Assembly: GCA_019420465.1 (NCBI GenBank)
Contig: JAHZHB010000147.1
Span: 502 to 29,037, forward strand
Length of the DNA: 28,536 nucleotides
From: Lachnospiraceae bacterium
GTDB taxonomy: Bacteria > Bacillota > Clostridia > Lachnospirales > Lachnospiraceae
Direction of reading: 5' to 3'
The position numbers and the translations under genes were made by a program. Positions within the stretch are counted from its first letter, which is position 1. Every line of letters begins with the position of its first letter. Below the pieces are notes generated by a model that worked only from the letters and a program-made list of their open reading frames with translations, made no database searches and was not told the origin of the DNA. Shown in pieces: positions 8,016 to 16,591 of this stretch.

Positions 8016-8021
8016 TATAAT
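8016..8021 (+). promoter_or_regulatory. Candidate -10 element of the PucR-type regulator gene
   Basis: Perfect TATAAT 50 bases upstream of the regulator ATG on the plus strand, in an AT-rich stretch; no convincing -35 at standard spacing. Confidence 0.4.
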
Positions 8022-8071
8022 ATACTTATATACTAGTGGTACTTTGTGTTGCCTGCGGAGGAGAAAGAAAC

Positions 8072-9526
8072 ATGAAATTAAGTATGTGGATGATCGCCAA
8101 CCGGCTGTATTCTCTGGATATGAAACTGGACATCCGGGAAGATGCCCCGGTCATTTTAAACAGTGCCAGACGTGTATACGCTACCAACTGCGTTCATGTC
8201 TATGCGGAAAATAATGATGTGATATGTAACGGTGAGGGGGACAGTATCCGTTTTGAAAATACTGACCTGACTCTGGGCTTTGAGATCGTTGCCAGCGTGT
8301 TTGATTATTTTCAGGACTGGATGGACCGGCTGATCCGGCTTTCCAGAGAACACGATTACCAGGGGGTTGTGGATCTGGCCTATGAAGTCTTTAAGAATCC
8401 AATCGTCCTTCTGGTCGGCAACAACCGTGTTCTCGGCATCACCAGGCAGTACGGCACTGATGCTCTGGATGACGAATGGTCCTATCTGTCCCAATACGGC
8501 TACTCTTCCTTAAATGCCGTACAGCAGATGCGCTACGATTACAACACGTTTGATTACTGGTATCACGGCCCGAAGAAATTCCGCTTTTCCGGCAGCAATC
8601 TCCTGGATTATGACGGCCTGACATACTGTATGTCCTGCAACGATTCGATCTGCGGCCGTATCAATGTCCTTGCCAAGGAACGCGAGTTAAACACCGGTGA
8701 TTCCCAGCTTCTGGACCAGATTGCCATGATCCTGGAGCCTGTGCTCGGACAGACATATTACGAAAGTGTCAGTAATCATACAAATGTTTTCCATAATATT
8801 ATCTTTGGCCTGCCCTATGACAAAAGGGAGCTGGACAAGCAGCTGGCCTATCAGCAGTGGAAAGCCGACGACAATTATTATCTGACTGTGATCGAGGTGC
8901 TTTCTGTGACAAATCACCCGGCATCAGATGCTAATGTGGAACAGCTGTTACAGGTACTGGCCCGTCAGGCGACCAACTGTACTGCCATGAAAAAAGATTC
9001 CTGCATTTTACTTCTCGGTACGTCAAACCTCATACCGGATGCCTCGATGACTCCAGTGTTTAACACACTGACGGCACGCAACCCGATCCGGATCTCATTC
9101 AGTCTTCCTGTACACGGCATTGAAAACGCAGGCACCCTCTATGAGCAGTGTGCCTATGCCCTCCGAGAAGGCAAGAAGCGGCATCTGGAAGGTAAATATT
9201 ACGACTTTTTTGATTATGCGATCGACTATATTCTGGAATCCGGCTCACTGCTCTCTTCTGTCCGCGCCTGCATGCCGGCTGTTACCGAACTCTGGAACAA
9301 ATATCAGCAGAGTGGTGATGAGCTGTTTCACACACTGAAATGTTTTCTGGAAAATGAGCGTTCGATCTCACGTACTTCCGAGGCACTGTACACCCACCGA
9401 AACACGGTTCTCTACCGCATCCGCAAGATTCAGGCGATGTTAGATCATGATCTCAACGAACCCTATACCAGAGAATACTGTTCTCTTTCTATAAAGGTAC
9501 TCGAACTCTACGATCGAAAGAAATAA
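8072..9526 (+). CDS. PucR/CdaR-family transcriptional regulator
   Basis: A 484-residue regulator and the only convincing plus-strand gene. The C-terminus (about 420-454) carries the PucR-type helix-turn-helix, SISRTSEALYTHRNTVLYRI, ending in a KVLELYDRKK tail; the core LYTHRNTVLYRI is diagnostic. The preceding 400 residues hold a putative sensory region with a GAF-like middle (IVLLVGNNRVLGITRQYG) and a GGDEF-like connector common in this family, but I cannot name a ligand. The ATG at 8072 follows GGAGGAG at 8057-8063; the longer 8036 start has no such site. It is divergent from the transporter/UroD-like operon, so it very likely controls that operon, probably as an activator responding to its substrate. 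Two hairpins follow the stop. Confidence 0.88.
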   Translation: MKLSMWMIANRLYSLDMKLDIREDAPVILNSARRVYATNCVHVYAENNDVICNGEGDSIRFENTDLTLGFEIVASVFDYFQDWMDRLIRLSREHDYQGVVDLAYEVFKNPIVLLVGNNRVLGITRQYGTDALDDEWSYLSQYGYSSLNAVQQMRYDYNTFDYWYHGPKKFRFSGSNLLDYDGLTYCMSCNDSICGRINVLAKERELNTGDSQLLDQIAMILEPVLGQTYYESVSNHTNVFHNIIFGLPYDKRELDKQLAYQQWKADDNYYLTVIEVLSVTNHPASDANVEQLLQVLARQATNCTAMKKDSCILLLGTSNLIPDASMTPVFNTLTARNPIRISFSLPVHGIENAGTLYEQCAYALREGKKRHLEGKYYDFFDYAIDYILESGSLLSSVRACMPAVTELWNKYQQSGDELFHTLKCFLENERSISRTSEALYTHRNTVLYRIRKIQAMLDHDLNEPYTREYCSLSIKVLELYDRKK

Positions 9527-9583
9527 AACGCCTGTAATCAAACCCGATCCACTGAATCAGGTATTGATATGCATGACATACGT

Positions 9584-9619
9584 AAAAAGCTTCCTGCACA
9601 TATCAGCAGGAAGCTTTTT
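9584..9619. terminator. Bidirectional rho-independent terminator
   Basis: A perfect 14-bp inverted repeat (AAAAAGCTTCCTGC and its complement) with an 8-base loop. The arms end in T-runs on both strands, so it can stop the plus-strand regulator transcript and any minus-strand read-through. Confidence 0.9.
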
Positions 9620-9629
9620 TATATACCAA

Positions 9630-9658
9630 AAGAGACTGCCACATCCGGACAGTCTCTT
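9630..9658 (-). terminator. Rho-independent terminator of the decarboxylase operon
   Basis: A 9-bp stem AAGAGACTG/CAGTCTCTT with an 11-base loop, followed by TTTT on the minus strand. It lies about 35 bases past the oadA stop, just before the bidirectional terminator. Confidence 0.8.
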
Positions 9659-9692
9659 CTCTCATAACCGTTTTTACAGAAAGCAGATCTGC

Positions 9693-11105
9693 TTAAACCG
9701 GATATGCCTTATTCTCAGTATCTGCTACAGTAGCATCTACTTTTGTTTTCTGTGCATCTCTGTACTTGAAGTACTCAGTAGCTACCTGCGGGAACAGAGC
9801 GTATGTGAGTACATCCTCTTCCTGCTCTGCGTACGGAGCAACTTCCTCTTTCAGCTTATCCAGCTGCGGCGGGATCAGATCTGCCGGACGGCAGGTGATC
9901 GGTTCTACATCGCCGATGCATTTCTTCTGTACTTCTTTGTTGAACGGTTTAACAGTAGCACCGTATTTTCCGCTTAAAACATCCTTTGTCTGCTGCGGAA
10001 CCATCTTATAGCGCTCACCCTGAATAACGTTCATAACTGCCTGTGTACCAACGATCTGGGAAGACGGTGTTACCAGCGGGCACTCACCGAGGTCTTCACG
10101 TACACGCGGAACCTCTTCCAGTACCTGATAGTATTTGTCTTCTGCACCGAGGTCTTTGAGCTGGCTTGTCAGGTTGGACAGCATACCGCCCGGTACCTGA
10201 TACAGCAGAGTCTTGATGTTTACACCAAGGTTCTTCGGATTTAACAGACCGCTCTCCAGAGCCTCGTCACGAATCGGACGGAAGTAATCTGCGATCTCAG
10301 CCAGCAGATTCTGATCAAATCCTGTATCGTACGGAGTGCCTTTGAATGTTTCTACCATAACCTCTGTTGCCGGCTGGGATGTTCCCAGAGCAAACGGAGA
10401 CATAGCTGTATCGATCACGTCCACACCAGCCTCAACTGCTTTCAGGTATGTCATGGAAGCCACACCGGAAGTATAGTGTGTATGCAGCTGAATCGGGATG
10501 CTGACTGTCTCTTTGAGTGCCTGTACAAGCTCTGTAGCCTTGTACGGCAGAAGGAGACCTGCCATATCCTTGATACAGATGGAGTTTGCACCCATATCCT
10601 CGATCTTTTTAGCCATCTCTGTCCAGTATTCCAGCGTATACGGCTCACCTAATGTGTAGGAAAGAGCTACCTGTGCATGTCCTTTTTCTTTATTTGCAGC
10701 TGTAACAGCTGTCTGCAGGTTACGGATATCGTTCAGACAGTCAAAGATACGGATGATATCAATACCGTTGGCGATGGATTTCTGTACGAAATACTCAACG
10801 ACATCATCTGCATACTGGCTGTAACCCAGGATATTCTGGCCTCTGAACAGCATCTGCAGCTTGGTATTTTTAAAGCCGTCACGGAACTTACGAAGTCTGT
10901 CCCACGGATCTTCCTTCAGGAAACGAAGGGATGCATCGAATGTAGCACCACCCCAGCACTCTACGGAATGATAGCCGACTTTATCAAGTTTATCAACGAT
11001 CGGGAGCATCTGCTCTGTCGTCATACGGGTAGCGATCAGAGACTGATGTGCGTCACGCAGAATGGTTTCTGTAATTTTAATTGGCTTTTTAGCGATTTCT
11101 GCCAT
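9693..11105 (-). CDS. oadA: Oxaloacetate decarboxylase alpha / 5S-type carboxyltransferase subunit (no biotin domain)
   Basis: Carboxyltransferase that moves CO2 between oxaloacetate (or pyruvate) and biotin. In 470 residues the metal and catalytic positions are intact: Asp18 in LRDAHQS, Lys179 in CIKDM, and His208/His210 in QLHTHYTSG. These align closely with the known Asp17, Lys178, His207 and His209 of Klebsiella OadA. The protein ends after the PYC_OADA-type region near EEDVLTYALFPQVA, so no biotinyl domain is attached; biotin is carried by the separate protein at 12327-12680. This is the split 5S arrangement seen in transcarboxylase and some clostridial decarboxylases. It is the last gene of a five-gene operon, 25 bp after oadB, and is followed by a terminator. 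The substrate (oxaloacetate or pyruvate) is inferred from the family. Confidence 0.92.
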   Translation of the reverse strand: MAEIAKKPIKITETILRDAHQSLIATRMTTEQMLPIVDKLDKVGYHSVECWGGATFDASLRFLKEDPWDRLRKFRDGFKNTKLQMLFRGQNILGYSQYADDVVEYFVQKSIANGIDIIRIFDCLNDIRNLQTAVTAANKEKGHAQVALSYTLGEPYTLEYWTEMAKKIEDMGANSICIKDMAGLLLPYKATELVQALKETVSIPIQLHTHYTSGVASMTYLKAVEAGVDVIDTAMSPFALGTSQPATEVMVETFKGTPYDTGFDQNLLAEIADYFRPIRDEALESGLLNPKNLGVNIKTLLYQVPGGMLSNLTSQLKDLGAEDKYYQVLEEVPRVREDLGECPLVTPSSQIVGTQAVMNVIQGERYKMVPQQTKDVLSGKYGATVKPFNKEVQKKCIGDVEPITCRPADLIPPQLDKLKEEVAPYAEQEEDVLTYALFPQVATEYFKYRDAQKTKVDATVADTENKAYPV

Positions 11106-11130
11106 GATTAAACCTCCATATTATTTGAAA

Positions 11131-12288
11131 TTAAACTCCGAAGATAGCCATGAATGTACCGGCTGCTACTGCAGTACCGATAACACCGGCTACGTTCGGT
11201 CCCATTGCATGCATCAGAAGGAAGTTTGTCGGATCTGCTTCAGCACCGACTTTCTGGGATACACGGGCTGCCATAGGAACGGCAGAAACACCGGCGGAAC
11301 CGATCAGCGGATTGATCTTGCCGCCTGTAGCCTTGCACAGGATCTTACCGAACAGTACACCACCGGCAGTACCGATAGCGAATGCGATCAGACCAAGGAT
11401 AACGATCTTGATGGTATCCAGGTTCAGGAAAGCCTCGGCACTTGTTGTAGCACCTACAGATGTTCCCAGAAGGATAACAACGATATACATCAGGGCATTG
11501 GAAGCTGTCTCCTGCAGCTGCTTAACAACACCGCTCTCACGGAACAGGTTACCAAGCATCAGCATACCAACCAGCGGAGCTGTGGTCGGAAGCAGCATAC
11601 ATACAACGATCGTGATAACGATCGGGAAAAGGATCTTCTCCAGTTTGGATACCGGACGAAGCTGTTCCATCTTGATCTTACGCTCTTTTTCTGTAGTGAA
11701 GAGTTTCATGATCGGCGGCTGGATGATCGGAACAAGAGCCATGTAGGAGTACGCCGCAACAGCGATCGGTCCCATCAGACCCGTCTGCCCCAGCTTACCT
11801 GCCAGGAAGATGGATGTCGGTCCATCGGCACCACCGATAATGGAAATAGCTGCAGCAGCTTTTCCGCCGAATCCCATAAAGATAGCAAAGAAGTAAGCCG
11901 CATAGATACCCAGCTGGGCAGCTGCACCAAGCAGGAAGCTCTTCGGGTTGGCGATCAGCGGACCAAAGTCAGTCATCGCACCGACACCCATGAAGATCAG
12001 GGACGGCAGGATACTGTACTCATCCAGAATATAGAAATAATGCAGTAAGCCGGCTGCATGCTCGATACCGTTGGCATCTACATATGCTTCTGCCATGATA
12101 TCCGGATAGATATTAACAAGAAGCATACCAAAAGCGATCGGTACCAGAAGCAGAGGCTCAAATCCTTTTTTGATTGCCAGATACAGGAAGACACAGGCTA
12201 CGGCGATCATGATGTAGTTACCTACAGTCAGATTCATAAAAGCAGTCTGCGCTAACAGATTTGACAAAGTGTTAGTCACATAAGACAT
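11131..12288 (-). CDS. oadB: Sodium-translocating decarboxylase beta subunit
   Basis: Integral membrane carboxybiotin decarboxylase that couples loss of CO2 from biotin to Na+ export (OadB/MmdB/GcdB family, TC 3.B.1). The 385-residue product has many hydrophobic helices. The conserved GGADGPTSIF motif (Asp155, equivalent to the sodium-binding Asp203 of Klebsiella OadB) is at 152-161, and YSYMALVPIIQPP, the second sodium-site region, is at 180-192. The protein starts SYVTNTLSNLLAQTAF and is about 40 residues shorter at the N-terminus than Klebsiella OadB. The gene is preceded by the biotin carrier gene with a 38-bp gap and a GGAGG-type site. Confidence 0.93.
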   Translation of the reverse strand: MSYVTNTLSNLLAQTAFMNLTVGNYIMIAVACVFLYLAIKKGFEPLLLVPIAFGMLLVNIYPDIMAEAYVDANGIEHAAGLLHYFYILDEYSILPSLIFMGVGAMTDFGPLIANPKSFLLGAAAQLGIYAAYFFAIFMGFGGKAAAAISIIGGADGPTSIFLAGKLGQTGLMGPIAVAAYSYMALVPIIQPPIMKLFTTEKERKIKMEQLRPVSKLEKILFPIVITIVVCMLLPTTAPLVGMLMLGNLFRESGVVKQLQETASNALMYIVVILLGTSVGATTSAEAFLNLDTIKIVILGLIAFAIGTAGGVLFGKILCKATGGKINPLIGSAGVSAVPMAARVSQKVGAEADPTNFLLMHAMGPNVAGVIGTAVAAGTFMAIFGV

Positions 12289-12326
12289 TTTTGTACCTCC
12301 ATAGTAGTTTCAAGCAAATGCATCGA

Positions 12327-12680
12327 TTAGTTCAGTGTAGCCAGTGTATCGCCGTTTTCTACTGCGTCACCAACTGCAACATTGATGCTTGCTACGGTAC
12401 CATCCTGCGGAGCAACAACCGGGATCTCCATCTTCATGGATTCCAGAACAACGATGCTGTCACCGGCTTTTACGCTCTGTCCTACGCTTGCTTCTACCTT
12501 GAATACCTTGCCCGGTACGGAAGCTGCTACTGTTACGGAACCGGCATTAGCTGCTGCAGCCGGAGCTGCTGCTGCTTTCGGAGCTGCCTTCGGAGCCTGA
12601 ACCGGTGCACCGGATGTCTGGCCTTCTTCAACGGTTACATCATATACATTACCATTTACTGTGATTGTATAGGTTTTCAT
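12327..12680 (-). CDS. Biotin carboxyl carrier protein of the decarboxylase complex
   Basis: A 117-residue biotin carrier (MmdC/GcdC/1.3S type). An N-terminal beta-rich segment (KTYTITVNGNVYDVTVEE) is followed by an Ala/Pro-rich flexible linker (residues about 25-46) and a biotinyl domain. The biotin attachment lysine is Lys83 in the canonical ESMKME motif. The linker lets the biotin swing between the carboxyltransferase(s) and the OadB pump. It sits 18 bp after the OadG-like gene. In this operon one carrier must serve both the MmdA-like and the OadA-like enzymes. Confidence 0.95.
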   Translation of the reverse strand: MKTYTITVNGNVYDVTVEEGQTSGAPVQAPKAAPKAAAAPAAAANAGSVTVAASVPGKVFKVEASVGQSVKAGDSIVVLESMKMEIPVVAPQDGTVASINVAVGDAVENGDTLATLN

Positions 12681-12698
12681 TCTTAAATCCTCCTGTGA

Positions 12699-13439
12699 TT
12701 AGGCATTGCGCCATTTGCTCTTATTGACTTTCTTAATAGAACGAACTACGAAGCTGTCTGTCGATGTATTCTCAGCTGCGGCAATAGCAGCTGCAATAAC
12801 AGCAACAAGCTCCAGATCATCTGTCTCCTCAACAACCGGTGCTGCTGTCTGTACAGCCGGTGCCGGTGCTTTTTTCTCCTCTTTCTTACCTTCGCCGGAA
12901 AGCTTTCCAACGTACTTGAACAGAGAGATCAAGAAGCTTAAGAAGATCAGGATAATAAATACGATGCCGACACCCATCAGCGTGTTTAATCCGGCACGTT
13001 CCAGAGACTCTGCCAGGCTGTACTGTGCCTCAAAGGTAATGGAATGCGGTACAAAGCTCTGGGACTCCATATTCAGTTTCAGGGTAACGATCGCTGTTCT
13101 CTGCTCGAACTGTGCAACAGAAGTAACCGTGTACTCTTTGTCATTTACTTCGATATCTGTGCTGTTTAATCCCTTGTATGCGCCAAGCTCATCCATAACG
13201 CCTTCAAAGTTGGTAACAGCAGCTACCGTAAAGGTATCATCTACCTGCTCGTACTGTTTAAGCTCGTCAGCGGACATGCCACCCAGAGTGGAAAGCAGTG
13301 AATCCATCTGCTGTTCCATATAGCTCTGTGTAGTCTCGTCAACGGACGCTACCTCAACAGAAGAACCACAGGCTGCCAGTGATACCATGCATACGAGTGC
13401 AAGAACAACTGTCAGTAATTTTTTTGTTATCTTTTTCAT
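12699..13439 (-). CDS. OadG-family lipoprotein with extracytoplasmic domain
   Basis: A 246-residue membrane protein. It begins with a lipoprotein signal peptide, lipobox LAAC with Cys24. An extracytoplasmic domain of about 130 residues follows (SMEQQMDSLLSTLGG, then TVAAVTNFEGVMDELGAYKG), resembling DUF3887-type domains. Next comes one strong transmembrane helix near 155-175 (MGVGIVFIILIFLSFLISLF), then an acidic and alanine-rich tail ending VVRSIKKVNKSKWRNA. The TM plus tail match OadG, the small assembly and zinc subunit of decarboxylases, normally only 80-130 residues. The ATG at 13439 follows GAGG by 8 bases; a GTG three codons earlier is less likely. The OadG part is moderately certain from context and tail; the external domain is not part of classical OadG. 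Confidence 0.75.
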   Translation of the reverse strand: MKKITKKLLTVVLALVCMVSLAACGSSVEVASVDETTQSYMEQQMDSLLSTLGGMSADELKQYEQVDDTFTVAAVTNFEGVMDELGAYKGLNSTDIEVNDKEYTVTSVAQFEQRTAIVTLKLNMESQSFVPHSITFEAQYSLAESLERAGLNTLMGVGIVFIILIFLSFLISLFKYVGKLSGEGKKEEKKAPAPAVQTAAPVVEETDDLELVAVIAAAIAAAENTSTDSFVVRSIKKVNKSKWRNA

Positions 13440-13453
13440 CTGCTTCACCTCGC

Positions 13454-14890
13454 TTAAATCGTGCCGTGTTTCTTAGCCGGGCGATTTTCTCTCTTTGCGT
13501 AAAGCATCTCAAAAGCACCGATCACATACTTTCTGGTATCTTCGGGCTCAATGATCGTATCAACGTATCCACGTTTTGCAGCGGAAACAACATTGGACTG
13601 CAGTGCCTCATACTCTGCTGCCTTTTCGTTTAATGTCTGTGCGTCTGCACCGGCATACATGATCTTGGCTGCAGCTTTTGCATCCATCATACCGATCTTT
13701 GCATCCGGCCATGCATAAACCATATCCGCACCGATGGATTTGCTGTTCATGGCAACATAAGCGCTTCCGAAAGCATCACCGATGATCACGTTTACCTTCG
13801 GTACAGTAGCCTCAGCAAAAGCATAAGTCAGAGCTGCAACGGATTTGGCAATATTGTGCTCGGAGCACTTGGTAGCCATAAAGCCCTTGACATTTGTCAG
13901 TGTCAGTACCGGGATATTGAAAGCATCACAGAATTTAACAAACTCAGCTGCCTTTTTAGCTCCGCGAACGGAAAGTACAGCGTCAAACTTCTCTGCGATC
14001 TCACCATCATCACCAAACACGGCTGTTCTGTTGGCTACAGCACCGACTGTCGTGCCGTTAAGCTTCATGAAGCCTGTGACCATATTGGTACCGTAATCAG
14101 CTTTTGTCTCAAAGAAGATCTGGTCATCTGCGATACGGGACAGTGCTACAGCTGTATCTGCTGCACAGTCTTTGATATCTGCACATACGCGGTTCAGATC
14201 ATCCTCACAGCCGTCAAATGTATCATCGTCTACATTGTTGGCCGGAAGCAGGGATACGAGTACGCGGATCTGGGAAAGGATATCTTCCTGGGAACCAACA
14301 TAATCGATCAGACCTGTCTCTTTGCTCTGGTAAGCGGCGCTTGCTGTATCACATTTGGATACTTCGTTGCCGTCAAGAGCATTCGGAGAGTTGACAAATA
14401 ACTTTGCGTCTTTCTCTTCCATAAATGTAAAGTCCGTCATGCCCGGTACTAAAGCAAGTCCGCCGCCGCATGTACCAAATACTGCGGTGATCTGCGGGAT
14501 CACACCGGATGCTGCTGCCTGTTTCTGGTAGATTTCGCCGAGTGCATTCAATGCATCAGTAGCCTCCTGCAGACGAATACCTGCACAGTCGATCAGTCCA
14601 ATCACCGGTGCTCCGGTTTTCATAGCGAAATCATACAGTCTGGCGATCTTTTTTGCATGCATCTCGCCGACCGTTCCGCCTAATACGGAAGCGTCCTGGC
14701 TGTAAACATAGACGAGATTGCCGTCGATCACACCGTAACCTGTGATAACGCCGTCAGAAGGAGTTTCCTTCTCAGACATATTGAAATCTGTGGCTCTGGC
14801 TGTAACCTGACCGCCGATTTCAACAAAACTGTTGTCGTCAAGCAGAGAAGCAATTCTCAGGCTTGCTGCGCTTTGTGCTGTGTTACTCAT
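13454..14890 (-). CDS. Acyl-CoA carboxyltransferase subunit, MmdA/PccB (12S) family
   Basis: A 478-residue crotonase-fold carboxyltransferase that transfers CO2 between biotin and an acyl-CoA such as methylmalonyl-CoA, malonyl-CoA or glutaconyl-CoA. The N-half shows YSQDASVLGGTVGEMHAKKIARL and GLIDCAGIRLQEATDALN, including the acyl-CoA oxyanion region. The second half shows a DAFNIPVLTLTNVKGFM segment, then a GDAFGSAYVAMNSKSIGADMVYAWPDAKIGMMDAKAA stretch typical of the biotin-binding half. It is somewhat shorter than MmdA (about 510). It heads the operon with GGAGGG 8 bases before the ATG and a strong promoter upstream. It is adjacent to an OadG-like gene, then a biotin carrier, OadB and OadA. 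Actual substrate unknown. Confidence 0.85.
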   Translation of the reverse strand: MSNTAQSAASLRIASLLDDNSFVEIGGQVTARATDFNMSEKETPSDGVITGYGVIDGNLVYVYSQDASVLGGTVGEMHAKKIARLYDFAMKTGAPVIGLIDCAGIRLQEATDALNALGEIYQKQAAASGVIPQITAVFGTCGGGLALVPGMTDFTFMEEKDAKLFVNSPNALDGNEVSKCDTASAAYQSKETGLIDYVGSQEDILSQIRVLVSLLPANNVDDDTFDGCEDDLNRVCADIKDCAADTAVALSRIADDQIFFETKADYGTNMVTGFMKLNGTTVGAVANRTAVFGDDGEIAEKFDAVLSVRGAKKAAEFVKFCDAFNIPVLTLTNVKGFMATKCSEHNIAKSVAALTYAFAEATVPKVNVIIGDAFGSAYVAMNSKSIGADMVYAWPDAKIGMMDAKAAAKIMYAGADAQTLNEKAAEYEALQSNVVSAAKRGYVDTIIEPEDTRKYVIGAFEMLYAKRENRPAKKHGTI

Positions 14891-14945
14891 TAATTCAGCC
14901 CTCCATTTTTATTAGAATATATTTATTACAATTTCAGCCGAGTTT

Positions 14946-14974
14946 ATTATAAGGGAACAAACCATTTTTTTCAA
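14946..14974 (-). promoter_or_regulatory. Sigma-A-type promoter of the decarboxylase operon
   Basis: Minus strand: -35 TTGAAA at 14969-14974, 17-bp spacer, -10 TATAAT at 14946-14951, about 55 bases upstream of the first ATG. Near-consensus elements with ideal spacing suggest high constitutive expression. Confidence 0.85.
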
Positions 14975-15020
14975 TGGGCATTACGGCGAAATACACAAAA
15001 AAATTCTCACTTTTCCGTGC

Positions 15021-15065
15021 AAAAAGGCTATCCGGGCAACAATTTGTCACCCAGACAGCCTTTTT
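15021..15065 (-). terminator. Rho-independent terminator after glpK
   Basis: An imperfect stem with AAAAAGGCT/AGCCTTTTT ends and GC-rich inner pairs, with a T-run on the minus strand. It lies 11 bases after the glpK stop. Confidence 0.85.
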
Positions 15066-15075
15066 CATCTTATAT

Positions 15076-16572
15076 TCAGACATCTTTTGCCAGACCGAAA
15101 CTCTTTCCTACCGCCTGCTTCCAGCCATGGATCAGAAGACTCATCTTTTTCACATCCATCTGTGGTGTGAATTCACGGCCAAGCTGCCAGTTGGCTTTGA
15201 TCTCCTCTATATCTTTATAGTATCCTGTCGCCAGTCCGGCAAGATAGGCAGCACCCAGTGCCGTCGTCTCATACGTCTGCGGTCGCAGTACTGGGGCCTG
15301 CAGGATATCGGACTGGAACTGCATCAGGAAATTGTTGGCACTGGCTCCGCCGTCTGCTTTTAAAGCACGGATCTGTATGCCGGATACCTCCTCCATGACA
15401 GCCACCAGATCACTGACCTGATAAGCCAGGGATTCTACAGTTGCACGGATCACATGGTCTTTATTGGTTCCTCTGGTGAGGCCGACCAGAACACCTCTGG
15501 CATAGGGATCCCAGTAGGGTGCACCAAGACCGGTAAAGGCCGGTACAAGGTATACGCCGTTGGTATCTTCTACGGCCAGACAGTGTTTTTCACTCTCTGC
15601 AGCGGTCTGGATCAGTCCCATCTCATCTCTGAGCCACTGGATCGCCGCACCGGCGACAAATACACTGCCTTCGAGGGCATACTGGATCTCCCCTCCCACG
15701 CTGGCGGCGATCGTGGTCAGCAGACCGTCCCTGGCTTCTACGGCACGGTTGCCGGTATTCATCAGAAGGAAGCAGCCTGTGCCATAGGTGTTTTTAACTT
15801 CGCCCGGTTCAAAGCAGCACTGGCCGAAAAGTGCCGACTGCTGGTCACCGGCGGCTCCGGCGATCGGGATTGCGCCGCCGAGGATATTTTCTCTCGTATA
15901 ACCGTAAATACAGCTGGACGGCTTTACCTCCGGGAGCATGGACGCCGGGATATGCAGCTCGTCGAGGATCTTCTGATCCCAGCACAGCTTGTGAATATCA
16001 AACAGCATCGTGCGGGAAGCGTTGGTATAATCGGTCACATGTACCGTGCCGCCGGTCAGCTTCCAGATCAGCCAGGTATCTACTGTCCCGAATAAGAGAT
16101 CGCCTTTCTCAGCTTTTTCTCTCGCGCCTTCGACATGATCCAGAATCCAGGCAATCTTTGTTGCTGAAAAATACGGATCCGGAATCAGACCGGTCGTTTT
16201 CTGTATATATTCGCCCAGTGCACTGTTTTTTAACTTTTCTGCCTGTGACGCTGTACGACGGCACTGCCATACGATTGCATTATATACCGGCTTACCGCTC
16301 AGACGGTCCCAGACAATCGTCGTCTCTCTCTGGTTCGTAATACCGATGGCAGCCACATTATCAGCAGTCACACCGATCTTGCTCATGGACTCTACTGCCA
16401 CCGTCAGCTGGGAAGACCAGATCTCCATCGGATCATGCTCCACCCATCCAGCCTTCGGATAAATCTGCTGGTATTCCTTCTGGGCACTGCTGCACACTTT
16501 TCCCGCCTTATCAAAAAGAATGGCTCTGGAACTTGTCGTACCCTGATCCAGAGACAGTATGTATTCCCACAT
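15076..16572 (-). CDS. glpK: Glycerol kinase
   Basis: FGGY-family kinase making sn-glycerol 3-phosphate from glycerol and ATP. The 498-residue product has the usual length. The phosphate-binding loop DQGTTSSRA is at residues 9-17, Arg82-Glu83 (ITNQRETTIVWD) bind glycerol, GAAGDQQSALFGQ contains the catalytic aspartate, and ADGGASANNFLMQ closes the nucleotide site. The ATG at 16572 is chosen because GGAGG lies 8 bases upstream; a longer frame to 16647 covers part of the ABC gene end and is unlikely. The stretch before GAAGDQQ has no histidine, so the HPr-phosphorylated site of Bacillus and enterococcal GlpK is absent. It lies 19 bp after the ABC ATPase remnant and may be co-transcribed with it; no glpF or glpD is nearby. 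Confidence 0.95.
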   Translation of the reverse strand: MWEYILSLDQGTTSSRAILFDKAGKVCSSAQKEYQQIYPKAGWVEHDPMEIWSSQLTVAVESMSKIGVTADNVAAIGITNQRETTIVWDRLSGKPVYNAIVWQCRRTASQAEKLKNSALGEYIQKTTGLIPDPYFSATKIAWILDHVEGAREKAEKGDLLFGTVDTWLIWKLTGGTVHVTDYTNASRTMLFDIHKLCWDQKILDELHIPASMLPEVKPSSCIYGYTRENILGGAIPIAGAAGDQQSALFGQCCFEPGEVKNTYGTGCFLLMNTGNRAVEARDGLLTTIAASVGGEIQYALEGSVFVAGAAIQWLRDEMGLIQTAAESEKHCLAVEDTNGVYLVPAFTGLGAPYWDPYARGVLVGLTRGTNKDHVIRATVESLAYQVSDLVAVMEEVSGIQIRALKADGGASANNFLMQFQSDILQAPVLRPQTYETTALGAAYLAGLATGYYKDIEEIKANWQLGREFTPQMDVKKMSLLIHGWKQAVGKSFGLAKDV

Positions 16573-16591
16573 AAGATATTCCTCCCATACT

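Noticed and set aside
11062..12048. 328-codon plus-strand frame
   Set aside because: Antisense shadow of oadB; the Cys/Gln/Thr-rich product is an artefact of the opposite-strand codons.
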